A DNA stretch of 64,000 nucleotides. Source: Silvimonas terrae (lineage in GTDB: Bacteria > Pseudomonadota > Gammaproteobacteria > Burkholderiales > Chitinibacteraceae). Where the stretch lies: positions 372,001-436,000 of the forward strand of contig NZ_JACHHN010000003.1 of assembly GCF_014202765.1 (NCBI RefSeq), read 5' to 3'. The notes under the pieces were generated by a model, which was not told where the DNA came from, ran no database searches, and worked only from the letters and a program-made list of their open reading frames with translations. The position numbers and the translations under genes are program-made. Shown here piece by piece: positions 48,669 to 56,403 of this stretch; position 1 is the stretch's first letter; each line of letters starts with the position of its first letter.

Positions 48669-49199
48669 GTGAGAATCGGGTACCTGTTATACGACAGCAA
48701 TATGGATGTGGACCAACAACGCCGGCACATGATGCAGCGCTTGCATTGCCAGGCGGTCTTTGTAGATCAGGGCACACACACGCGGCGGCAGCTTTCCATG
48801 GCCCTGACCAGCATGGTGGGGCACGACGTGCTGGTGATTGATTCCCTCAAACAGGCCGGTTTCAGCGCTTTCCAGTTTCTGTCTTTGCTGGAGCAGATTG
48901 ACCGGCGCGGCGCCACCCTGGAAATCGGCTCGCCGCAGTTGCAATCCAATACGCCGGAAGGTCAGCAACGTTTGCTGGAACTGCTGATTCATCAATTGCG
49001 GGTAGAGCGCCCGGGCAACACGCGCCAGCTCAGCAAGCGCCGTGGTCGCCGGCCCAAGCTGGATGCAGATGCCATGCGCCAGATTGCCGAGCGTCTGCGC
49101 AATGGCCTGAATACCCGTGATATTGCCAAGTATATGGATGTCTCCATCGCCACACTGTATCGCTACAAGCGGCTGATTGAAGACGGGAACGAGGTCTGA
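48669..49199 (+). CDS. Resolvase-like helix-turn-helix protein lacking catalytic residues
   Basis: The 176-residue protein has a serine-recombinase-like N-terminal fold (VRIGYLLYDSNMDVDQQRRH compares with RIGYARVST in resolvases). A C-terminal HTH follows (RRGRRPKLDADAM, then LNTRDIAKYMDVSIATLYRY), similar to Tn3/gamma-delta resolvase tails. The first catalytic arginine position (YARVS) reads YLLYDS. The later LDRLGRD motif reads SLKQAGF in DVLVIDSLKQAGFSAF. The active site is therefore not supported, and a regulatory DNA-binding role is more likely. GTG 48669 follows GGAG and gives a resolvase-like start; the frame could begin 14 codons earlier. No recombination site or inverted repeats were seen around it. 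Confidence 0.75.
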   Translation: MRIGYLLYDSNMDVDQQRRHMMQRLHCQAVFVDQGTHTRRQLSMALTSMVGHDVLVIDSLKQAGFSAFQFLSLLEQIDRRGATLEIGSPQLQSNTPEGQQRLLELLIHQLRVERPGNTRQLSKRRGRRPKLDADAMRQIAERLRNGLNTRDIAKYMDVSIATLYRYKRLIEDGNEV

Positions 49200-49200
49200 G

Positions 49201-49947
49201 TCACAGCATCGGCAAGTACGCGTCAAAGCGCGTACTTTCGCCATCAAAGCAGAAGTCCGGTTTTACGCCTGCCAGCCACGGCGCGGTGCGTGGGCGTTTG
49301 ACCACCACGCGCTGGCGGGCGATACGCCGGGCTGGTGCCAGTAACACATCAGCGTCGGCATCCCCGCCAATCAAGGTCTGGAACGCGTGCATGTCTTTTT
49401 TGGCGCGCGCGCGTTTGTCCGGCTCCGGGAACATCGGGTCAAGATAAACCACGTCGTAACTGGCCGGCTGGCCGTGCTCGGGCAGCCAGTTGCGGGCATC
49501 TTGTTGCTGCAGGCGCATGCGGGCGACGATCTGCGCGATAGCCGCATCCTCCGTCCCGCGCCGCATACCGTCGGCCAGCAAGGCACAGGCCACCGGATTG
49601 CGCTCCAGCATATCGACTGTGCAGCCCAGTGTTGCCAGCACAAAGGCATCCCGGCCCAGACCCGCCGTGGCGTCCAGCACGGTGGGCGTGTTACCGGCTT
49701 TCAGGCCCACGGCTTTAGCGACCGGTTGCCCCCGACCACCACCAAACTTGCGCCGGTGAGCCTGGGCCCCTTCCAGCAGGTCTACCTCAACCCGCGCTTT
49801 TTCGCCGGCTTCGGCCAGCGCCAGGCGTTCCCGGTCCCAGACCAGATAATGGCCTGTCGCCGGTGCGCTCTCCAGCAAGGGTAAATCAAACTGCGCGGCC
49901 AGCGCCGCACCCATACTCCCCACCGGCGCGATCACGCCAATACTCAT
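49201..49947 (-). CDS. rsmJ: 16S rRNA (guanine(1516)-N2)-methyltransferase
   Basis: RsmJ methylates G1516 of 16S rRNA. The 248-residue protein has the class I SAM-binding motif VLDATAGLGRDAFVLATLG near residue 93. It also has VVYLDPMFPEPDKRARAKKD, the DPMFP signature of RsmJ. The start codon overlaps the mtfA end by four bases (mtfA is upstream on the minus strand), so the two are co-transcribed. It converges with the resolvase-like gene, separated by one base. Confidence 0.94.
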   Translation of the reverse strand: MSIGVIAPVGSMGAALAAQFDLPLLESAPATGHYLVWDRERLALAEAGEKARVEVDLLEGAQAHRRKFGGGRGQPVAKAVGLKAGNTPTVLDATAGLGRDAFVLATLGCTVDMLERNPVACALLADGMRRGTEDAAIAQIVARMRLQQQDARNWLPEHGQPASYDVVYLDPMFPEPDKRARAKKDMHAFQTLIGGDADADVLLAPARRIARQRVVVKRPRTAPWLAGVKPDFCFDGESTRFDAYLPML

Positions 49948-50789
49948 GCCCAGCCTCCTGGTACCGCTGTTGGTAACACCACCGGGCCGAATTCTACCGG
50001 TTCGAAGGCCGGGCGGTAGCGTACCAGCGGCAAACGCTGAAGTGGGTCTTGTCGGTAGAACAGTTTGAGTTGTTCGTAGACACGCGGGTAGTGGGTGACC
50101 AGGGCGTGCGGTGTTTCAAAGAAATACTCGCTGAAGACCGCAAAACACTCCGCCGGGGATTCGGCCGCGTACAGATCGATGGGGCTGTACAGTTCGTGGT
50201 TGGCAAGCCGGGTCAAATGATCATAAGCCTCTGAAAATACGCTTTTCCACACAGCCGCATCCATCCCGGCATGCAGCGGTGGGCGACCATTGGCATCGCC
50301 GTTACGCATATCGAGTTTGTGTGCCAGTTCGTGGATCACCACATTCCAGCCATCCAGCCAGGGCGATTGCGAGACATCCAGCCAGGAGAACAACACCGGG
50401 CCTTCCGGCCGCGCCTGCCCCGCCAGATGCTGTTCGACCTCATGCACCACGCCGATGTGGTCGGTATAGCGGTCGCGCGTCAAGAACTGGCCCGGATACA
50501 GCACCACCTCTGACCAGTCGTCATAGGCGTCAAAATCCAGATTCATGATGGGCAAGACGGCCTGGGCCGCAAGGATCACCCGCGCCTGGGCGTCCAGCTC
50601 CAGTCCGTGCAAGGGCGTCAGGGTTTTGGTGTGCAAAAACCAGGCTGCATGCTCACGCAGGCGCTGCCGTTCTTCCGCAGAAAGACCAATGAACAAGGGC
50701 AGATTGATCGCCGTTTGCCACTGCGTATCGTCGATGGGGTTGGCCGCCAGAAAACTGGCGCGGCGGCGCTGACGCAGAAATCCGAACAT
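49944..50789 (-). CDS. mtfA: Zinc-dependent peptidase MtfA
   Basis: MtfA in E. coli is a zinc peptidase that interacts with the repressor Mlc and so affects PTS glucose uptake. The 281-residue protein has the zinc motif VIHELAHKLDMRNGDANG with the HExxH residues near residue 150, and YAAESPAECFAVFSEYFFE holding the third ligand. Its N-terminal 30 residues are basic. It precedes rsmJ in a two-gene minus-strand unit. Whether an Mlc-like target exists here cannot be told from the window. Confidence 0.92.
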   Translation of the reverse strand: MFGFLRQRRRASFLAANPIDDTQWQTAINLPLFIGLSAEERQRLREHAAWFLHTKTLTPLHGLELDAQARVILAAQAVLPIMNLDFDAYDDWSEVVLYPGQFLTRDRYTDHIGVVHEVEQHLAGQARPEGPVLFSWLDVSQSPWLDGWNVVIHELAHKLDMRNGDANGRPPLHAGMDAAVWKSVFSEAYDHLTRLANHELYSPIDLYAAESPAECFAVFSEYFFETPHALVTHYPRVYEQLKLFYRQDPLQRLPLVRYRPAFEPVEFGPVVLPTAVPGGWA

Positions 50790-50882
50790 GCAGACTCAAC
50801 CGGTTGATGAGTAACCCGATTGAGGTGAGGGGGCCGCCCGGACATTTCAAGCTGATGTCCAGGCGGCGGTCTTGCGGCAAGG

Positions 50883-51938
50883 TTACTGGCCGGCGCCTTC
50901 TACCACCAGCGCGACTTCTTGCTGGGCGTGGGCAGTAAACGGATGCAGGTGGGTCAGGAACTGGCGGCTGGCCGCAGCCCAGGAGAACTTCTCTGCATGT
51001 TTGCGCACGGCGTCACGATCCACCCGCAGCGCGTCCAGACATGCCTTGCCCAGATCGTCGTTCAATGCGCCCGGACCATCAGTGCCAATCACGTCGATCG
51101 GGCCGGTTACCGGGTAAGCAGCGACCGGGCAACCACAAGCCATGGCTTCCAGCAGTACCAGACCAAAGGTATCGGTACGGGACGGGAACACAAAGGCGTC
51201 TGCGGCGTTGTAGACCTCGGCCAGTTCAGTCTGGTTGAGTACACCCAGCCAGTGCACGCCCTGGGCTTCGCCATATTTGGCCTTGAGCGTGGCGGCCGCC
51301 GGGCCATCCCCACATACCCAGCGTGAACCGGGCAAATCCAGTTGCAGGAAGGCTTCCACATTCTTTTCTACCGCCACGCGCCCCACGTACACAAAGATGG
51401 GATGGCGGGTTTGCAGGCGTTCACGCGCACCCGGCTTGAAGATGTCCAGGTCGACACCGCGTGACCACATCACCACATTCTTGAAACCACGGGCTTCCAG
51501 ATCCTCGACCACCACGCGGGTCGGCACCATGATGGCTTCTGCGGCGTTGTGAAAACGGGCAAGAAAACCATAAGTCCAGGACAGCGGAATGCCAAAGCGC
51601 AGTTGCACGTATTCCGGGAAACGCGAGTGATAGGCCGTGGTGAACGGCAGCTTGTGCTTGATGCAGTAACGGCGCGTCGCCATCCCCAGCGGGCCTTCGG
51701 TGGCGATATGGATCGCATCCGGCTTGAAGGTATCGATGAACTGGGCGATTTTCTTGCCCGGCCGCCAGGACAGGCGGATTTCCGGATACGTCGGGCACGG
51801 AAAGGTGCGGAACTGCTGCGGCGTGATCAGCTCGACCGTATGGCCCATCTTGATCAGTTCAGCGCGGGTTTGCTTGAGTGTACGAACAACACCGTTGACT
51901 TGGGGTTCCCAGGCATCGGTCACGATCAGGATTTTCAT
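50883..51938 (-). CDS. Glycosyltransferase family 4 protein, Agt-like glycolipid synthase candidate
   Basis: The 351-residue protein has a GT-B fold with two Rossmann domains. The N-terminal part opens MKILIVTDAWEPQVNGVVRT and contains IHIATEGPLGMATRRYCIKH. The C-terminal part has VGRVAVEKNVEAFLQL, the AADAFVFPSRTDTFGLVLLEAMACGCP motif and the catalytic glutamates of GT4 enzymes. It overlaps the end of the PlcP-like gene by four bases. In Pseudomonas and Sinorhizobium a GT4 enzyme (Agt) next to or partnered with PlcP glycosylates diacylglycerol under phosphate stress. The family contains other sugar transferases, so the substrate remains an inference from context. Confidence 0.8.
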   Translation of the reverse strand: MKILIVTDAWEPQVNGVVRTLKQTRAELIKMGHTVELITPQQFRTFPCPTYPEIRLSWRPGKKIAQFIDTFKPDAIHIATEGPLGMATRRYCIKHKLPFTTAYHSRFPEYVQLRFGIPLSWTYGFLARFHNAAEAIMVPTRVVVEDLEARGFKNVVMWSRGVDLDIFKPGARERLQTRHPIFVYVGRVAVEKNVEAFLQLDLPGSRWVCGDGPAAATLKAKYGEAQGVHWLGVLNQTELAEVYNAADAFVFPSRTDTFGLVLLEAMACGCPVAAYPVTGPIDVIGTDGPGALNDDLGKACLDALRVDRDAVRKHAEKFSWAAASRQFLTHLHPFTAHAQQEVALVVEGAGQ

Positions 51939-52759
51939 GCGGCAGCCCCTTGCAGACCCATGGTATCGGACGCCGGCATGGCCAGCGCCGCGATCTGGGC
52001 AGATTGTTCTTCAAAGTATTTTTGCCAGGTCACGATGCGCAGCTCGCCCGTGGGCAGCTCCACCAGCGCGGTCAGGCTTTCCACCCAATCACCATCGTTA
52101 CAGTACAAAATGCCTTCAATCTCACGCATCTCGGCTTTGTGGATATGGCCGCAGACCACGCCATCCAGCCCGCGTTCGCGTGCTTCTTGTGCGACTGCGT
52201 TTTCAAAGCTGCTAACAAAATTCACCGCCGTTTTGACCTTGTGCTTGAGGTATTGCGACAAGGACCAGTAACCCAGGCCCATGCGGGCGCGCAGCCGGTT
52301 AAACCAGTAATTAAGACGCAGCGTGATGCCGTAGAGGCGGTCACCGACAATCGCCAGCCACTTGGCGCACTGGACCACGCCATCAAATCGGTCACCATGC
52401 AGCACCAGCAATTTGCGGCCATCTGCGGTTTGGTGAATGACTTCATCCTCAATACGGATGTCGCCAAACATCAGCCCCAGAAACTGGCGCGCCGCCTCGT
52501 CGTGGTTGCCGGGGATGTAGATCACATGGGTGCCCTTGCGCGCTTTGCGCAGCACTTTCTGGATCACATCGTTGTGGCTTTGTTGCCAGTACCAGGAACG
52601 CTTCATTGCCCAGCCATCGACGATATCGCCCACCAGGTAGAGGTATTCGGATTCGGTATTCTTGAGAAAATCGAGGAGATAATCGGCTTGGCAGCCAGCG
52701 GTGCCAAGGTGGATGTCGGAGATCCAGATACTGCGGAATTTCAGCGCGTGATCCGCCAT
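51935..52759 (-). CDS. plcP: PlcP-like metallophosphoesterase (phospholipid phosphatase/lipase)
   Basis: The 274-residue protein has the metallophosphoesterase motifs SIWISDIHLGTAGCQAD, LVGDIVDGWAMKRSW, YIPGNHDEAARQFL and GVVCGHIHKAEMREI. It resembles LpxH, but the DGW motif, the SWYWQQSHNDVIQKVLRKAR segment and CNDGDWVESLTALVE match the PlcP group. PlcP releases the head group from phospholipids to give diacylglycerol when phosphate is short. LpxH would sit with lpx genes, which is not the case here. The start at 52759 gives the LKFRSIWISDIHLG form; the frame extends upstream without support. A candidate PHO box lies 45-73 bases upstream. Confidence 0.8.
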   Translation of the reverse strand: MADHALKFRSIWISDIHLGTAGCQADYLLDFLKNTESEYLYLVGDIVDGWAMKRSWYWQQSHNDVIQKVLRKARKGTHVIYIPGNHDEAARQFLGLMFGDIRIEDEVIHQTADGRKLLVLHGDRFDGVVQCAKWLAIVGDRLYGITLRLNYWFNRLRARMGLGYWSLSQYLKHKVKTAVNFVSSFENAVAQEARERGLDGVVCGHIHKAEMREIEGILYCNDGDWVESLTALVELPTGELRIVTWQKYFEEQSAQIAALAMPASDTMGLQGAAA

Positions 52760-52803
52760 GTCGAAGTCCCAGCCGTTGGTTTGGCGCATATTGCATAGAT
52801 CAA

Positions 52804-52832
52804 ATGACAACTACGCGTCGGTTTGATGACGG
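52804..52832 (-). promoter_or_regulatory. Candidate PhoB-binding (PHO) box upstream of the PlcP-like gene
   Basis: On the minus strand CCGTCAT (52832-52826, 6/7) and TTGTCAT (52810-52804, 6/7) start 22 bases apart, twice 11. The intermediate unit matches only 3/7. Their GTCAT core and spacing agree with PhoB direct repeats. The gene start is 45 bases downstream of the box. Confidence 0.5.
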
Positions 52833-52923
52833 CTTCATGAATCACGCCAGGCGGCTGCGCCTTGACACATTGCCCTTGCTGCGTCGATAGTCAGTCCCGG
52901 ATTTTTTGCCTGCCTGCCCCATC

Positions 52924-53136
52924 ATGAACAAACCTGCCCGCCCCGCTACCCCCTGCATTGCCGTGTGTTCCACCGGTATGGGCGATGACGTCTGCCGTGG
53001 CTGCGGCCGCACGTTTATCGAGGTCTCGCAATGGGTCATGATGAGTGAGGCGGAACGTGAAGTGGTATGGGAGCGGCTGGAGGCGCATTGGGCCAAAGCC
53101 GGTTTGCCGCCGCCCTGGCTGGCGCGCGGCGTCTAG
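52924..53136 (+). CDS. DUF1289 domain protein
   Basis: This 70-residue protein has the cysteine pattern typical of the DUF1289 family (PCIAVCSTGMGDDVCRGCGR), so it probably binds a metal such as zinc or an iron-sulphur cofactor. The tail, WVMMSEAEREVVWERL, completes the family profile. The start at 52924 (MNKPARPATP) is preferred by homology. Its role is unknown; relatives lie near ribosome or respiratory genes but no such clue exists here. It is divergent from the PlcP-like gene, and a terminator follows. Confidence 0.85.
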   Translation: MNKPARPATPCIAVCSTGMGDDVCRGCGRTFIEVSQWVMMSEAEREVVWERLEAHWAKAGLPPPWLARGV

Positions 53137-53156
53137 GCCCGCTGGCAAGACCGACA

Positions 53157-53184
53157 CAAGACCCGCCCTGGCGGGTCTTTTTGT
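53157..53184 (+). terminator. Rho-independent terminator after the DUF1289 gene
   Basis: AAGACCCGCC and GGCGGGTCTT pair around CT and are followed by TTTTG. Confidence 0.85.
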
Positions 53185-53293
53185 TGGCCGTTAGATGCGA
53201 TTGCACCCCGCCGCGACATTTCGGTCTGCATCGAAGCATGCTACCAGTCAGGGCCATAGACTGAACTCTCCTGGCCTACCTGGACAAACCAGC

Positions 53294-54676
53294 ATGAGTG
53301 ATCTTTCCATCCCGCCCGTCACGCGCCAGACCCGCGTGCCGGCGCACTATCTCACCATCGTGGCGCTATGCCTTGCAGTGCTGGTGGCGCAGGTCGATAC
53401 CGCCATCGTCAATCTGGGCGCGCGTGCCATTGGCAACGCATTATCGGTGGGCACCAGCCAGTTGCAATGGGTGGTTGATAGCTACAACCTGGTGTACGCC
53501 GCGCTGTTGCTCACCGGCGGCTTGCTGGCGGATCTGACCGGCCGGCGTCGCATCTTCATCATTGGCGCTGCGCTTTTCTCTGTGGCCTCTGTGCTGTGTA
53601 CGGTTGCGCCCAATGTCAACGTACTGATCGCCGGGCGCGCACTGGCCGGCCTGGGCGCGGCGCTGTTGATTCCGGCCTCGCTGGCATTGATCCGGGTGAT
53701 CTGGCCAGACCCGACCGCACGGGGCCGCGTGCTGGGGATCTGGGCAGCATGCAACGGGCTGTCAATGGCGATTGGCCCGACGCTGGGCGGGGTGCTGATC
53801 CACTACTGGGGCTGGCGCAGTATTTTTGTCTCGGTGGTGCCGTTTAGCCTGGCGGCCGTGGTACTGGCTGCGCTGGCCGTGCCGGAATCTGCCGATCCGC
53901 AACAGCGCCATTTTGATGCTGGCGCACAAGTCGCTGGTGCCGTGACGCTGGCGGCGCTGGCCTTTGCCGCCATTGAAGTGCGTGAACACTGGCCACTGGC
54001 GGTCATTGCGCTGGTCATCAGCCTGCTGGCCTGCGCCGTCTTCCTGCGCATTGAGCGGCGGCACGGCGCGGCGGCCCTGGTGCCGCTGGATCTCTTTGGC
54101 GTGGCGGCATTTCGCAGCGCAGTGATCGGTACGCTGGGCATGACTTTCGGTATGTATGGCACCTTGTTTCTGTTGCCGCTAACGCTGCAAAGCGCCTGGC
54201 ATCTCTCCAGCACCCAGGCCGGGCTGGCACTCATGCCCATGGCGCTGACGTTTGTGCTCGTCTCGCCGTTCTCTGGCACCGGGGTTCACCGGTGGGGCGC
54301 GCGCGTCATGACCTGTGGCGGCGTACTGATCATTGCCAGCGGCCTTGCCTTGATTGCCCTGTTTGCCCACGCCGCCAGCCTGATCCCGATCGAAACCGGT
54401 CTGGCCCTCACCGGCTTGGGAATGGGTCTGGCCACCGGCCCCTTGATGGGCGCTGCGGTCGGGGCCGTTGCCAGCACGCGTGCCGGCACGGCGTCGTCCC
54501 TCATCAATGTTGTGCGCATGACCGGCGCGACGCTGGGTGTCGCCATACTGGGCGCGCTTTACAGTGTGGCTGGCGCAGGGCCCGCCGGACTCAGAGCCAG
54601 TATGGCGTGTGGTGCGGCGCTGCAATTTATCTGCGTGCTGCTGGCCTGGCCACACGCAGCGCCCCGCCGCGCCTGA
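53294..54676 (+). CDS. MFS drug transporter, DHA2-like (14-TM type)
   Basis: The 460-residue protein is a drug:H+ antiporter of the major facilitator superfamily. It shows about 14 hydrophobic segments, starting YLTIVALCLAVLVAQVDTAI. The motif-A loop reads GLLADLTGRRRIFI between the second and third helices. The VDTAIVNLGARAIG segment matches the DHA2 motif D1. RIIW-type and PTLGGVLIHYWGWRSIF segments (motif C-like glycines) are present. The substrate cannot be predicted. The start at 53294 follows no strong ribosome binding site but fits the family; the frame extends 33 codons upstream over the promoter. Confidence 0.88.
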   Translation: MSDLSIPPVTRQTRVPAHYLTIVALCLAVLVAQVDTAIVNLGARAIGNALSVGTSQLQWVVDSYNLVYAALLLTGGLLADLTGRRRIFIIGAALFSVASVLCTVAPNVNVLIAGRALAGLGAALLIPASLALIRVIWPDPTARGRVLGIWAACNGLSMAIGPTLGGVLIHYWGWRSIFVSVVPFSLAAVVLAALAVPESADPQQRHFDAGAQVAGAVTLAALAFAAIEVREHWPLAVIALVISLLACAVFLRIERRHGAAALVPLDLFGVAAFRSAVIGTLGMTFGMYGTLFLLPLTLQSAWHLSSTQAGLALMPMALTFVLVSPFSGTGVHRWGARVMTCGGVLIIASGLALIALFAHAASLIPIETGLALTGLGMGLATGPLMGAAVGAVASTRAGTASSLINVVRMTGATLGVAILGALYSVAGAGPAGLRASMACGAALQFICVLLAWPHAAPRRA

Positions 54677-54820
54677 ACTTGCCAGCCAGCACGACGGTGC
54701 AGTTCATCTGCGCCGGGCGCATTTCATCCCGGATTGTCGCGCTTTATCGCACAACCATCGGCCGGGTCGACGTGCTCTTTACACTGGGCTCCAGTTTCCA
54801 CCCCTTTCAAGGAGCCTTTC

Positions 54821-55330
54821 ATGTCACACGTTCCCGGATATGTTTTTGTCATCCTCGCGGTGCTGATTTACATTGGCGTCAAACGTTGCATGCCGCGTAC
54901 GGTCAAGCCAGAGCGCCTTTTGTTGTTTCCGCTGCTGATTGTGGGCAGTGGCTTGAACAGCATGCTGGGGCTATTTCCCCACGCCGGGGTCATTGACTGG
55001 GGTGCTGCCGTGCTGGCCGGCTTGATCGGGCTGGCCGCAGGCTGGCATCACGCCAGGCGCTGGACACTATCCTTCGACGGCAGTCTGGTCCGCATGCCGG
55101 GTGATCCCGGTTTGCTGATCATCATTTTGTTCACTTTCGGATTTGAATTCGTGCTGCATTTCGCCATCGCTGCGCATGTTTCCTGGATTACCTCCACGCT
55201 GTTCGTCCCGACTGCGCTGGCGCTCTGGGGTTTTCTGGCCGGTATGCCGGCAGGCCGCGCGCTCAATGTGCTGGTTCGCCGTCAGCGAGCACAAACCCCC
55301 TCGGCACAGTGGTCCGGAGCGGGTCAATGA
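54821..55330 (+). CDS. Conserved membrane protein (DUF6622-like), five TM helices
   Basis: The 169-residue protein shows about five hydrophobic helices with short loops (PGYVFVILAVLIYIGVKRC, LLLFPLLIVGSGLNSM, WGAAVLAGLIGLAAGW, LLIIILFTFGFEFVLHFAIA and TLFVPTALALWGFLAGM). It is similar to small inner-membrane proteins of unknown function. The ATG at 54821 follows AAGGAGCC. Its stop overlaps the start of the following LytS-type kinase gene by four bases, so it is co-transcribed with that two-component system and may be a partner of its sensor. Function is unknown. Confidence 0.7.
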   Translation: MSHVPGYVFVILAVLIYIGVKRCMPRTVKPERLLLFPLLIVGSGLNSMLGLFPHAGVIDWGAAVLAGLIGLAAGWHHARRWTLSFDGSLVRMPGDPGLLIIILFTFGFEFVLHFAIAAHVSWITSTLFVPTALALWGFLAGMPAGRALNVLVRRQRAQTPSAQWSGAGQ

Positions 55331-56394
55331 ATCAGCACGTGGCACCACGCCTTGTCAGCGCACCAGCGCGCTGGGCCAAGCTGGCCGATAGCAGTTCAGG
55401 CTGGTTTGCGCTCACGTTGCTCGTGCTCAACAGCCTGATTGGCCTGGGCTTCTGGCTGGGCGGACGCGGGGACGTGCTGTGGTTTGATCTGTTGATCGCC
55501 AACAGCATCGGGTATGTCGCCTGGGGGTTTGGCCGGCTGTTCCTGGCCGGAGGCCGCCACCCTGGCATGCTGGTGCGTATTTTGTTTATTGCCCCGGTAA
55601 GTGTGATCGTCGGCGTGGCGCTGACCACCTTGACCACCGGCCAGTTGCCCGGCTTTTTCGGGCCAGGTGCCGCTGCAATCTGGCTGCATTTGCTGCCGAC
55701 CTTTATTGTCGCCAGCATGGTGTGCGCGCTGGTCACCATTTTGTTTCAATCCATGCGCATGCGCACCGCACTGGAAACCGAAAAACGGCGTGCCGCCGAA
55801 TTACGGCAGGCTGAAACCGCAGCGCGGCTCGCCATGCTGCAGGCCCAGATCGAACCGCACTTTCTGTTCAACACGCTGGCCAACGTACAAAGCCTGATCA
55901 GCCGCGACCCGGAACGCGCCACGCAGATGCTCGATCACCTGAATCGCTATCTGCGCGCCAGCCTTTCCCGCACGCGCAAACCGCAATCGGCACTGGCCGA
56001 AGAACTCTCTTTGATCGAAGCACTGTTATCCATTGCCGCCATCCGCCTGGGTGAGCGCCTGCAATATCGCCTGGATGTGCCCATGGCGCTCCGCGACGTC
56101 ATCCTGCCACCGTTGCTGCTGCAACCCCTGGTGGAAAACGCGCTGTTGCACGGGATTGAACCGGCCGTAGACGGCGGCAGCATCACGGTGACCGCCACGC
56201 GGGAAGGCGACAAGCTGGTGCTCAGTGTCGTGGATACCGGTGTCGGGCTGGGCGTCAGCAGCCACGTTCATGGCGGAGTCGGCTTATCCAGCGTGCGCAC
56301 GCGCCTCTTCACGCTGTATGGTGACAAGGCCAGCTTGTCGATCAGCACCCATACCGGGCCTGGCGTCACCGCCCGTTTGATCCTTCCGCTTTGA
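55327..56394 (+). CDS. LytS-type sensor histidine kinase
   Basis: The 355-residue sensor kinase has four to five N-terminal transmembrane helices (about 25-145) and the LytS/His_kinase region. The phospho-acceptor site is QIEPHFLFNTLANVQSLIS near residue 180. The C-terminal ATPase domain has NALLHGIEPAVDGG (N box) and VVDTGVGLG (G1). This is the AlgZ/FimS class. It overlaps the small membrane protein gene and is followed nine bases on by a LytTR regulator, forming a three-gene operon. Confidence 0.92.
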   Translation: MNQHVAPRLVSAPARWAKLADSSSGWFALTLLVLNSLIGLGFWLGGRGDVLWFDLLIANSIGYVAWGFGRLFLAGGRHPGMLVRILFIAPVSVIVGVALTTLTTGQLPGFFGPGAAAIWLHLLPTFIVASMVCALVTILFQSMRMRTALETEKRRAAELRQAETAARLAMLQAQIEPHFLFNTLANVQSLISRDPERATQMLDHLNRYLRASLSRTRKPQSALAEELSLIEALLSIAAIRLGERLQYRLDVPMALRDVILPPLLLQPLVENALLHGIEPAVDGGSITVTATREGDKLVLSVVDTGVGLGVSSHVHGGVGLSSVRTRLFTLYGDKASLSISTHTGPGVTARLILPL

Positions 56395-56403
56395 GAAACC
56401 TGC

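Noticed and set aside
51935-52759. Calling the metallophosphoesterase LpxH
   Set aside because: The core motifs are shared with LpxH, but the DGW motif, the SWYWQQSHND segment and the overlap with a GT4 gene agree better with PlcP. LpxH remains possible until profile searches are run.
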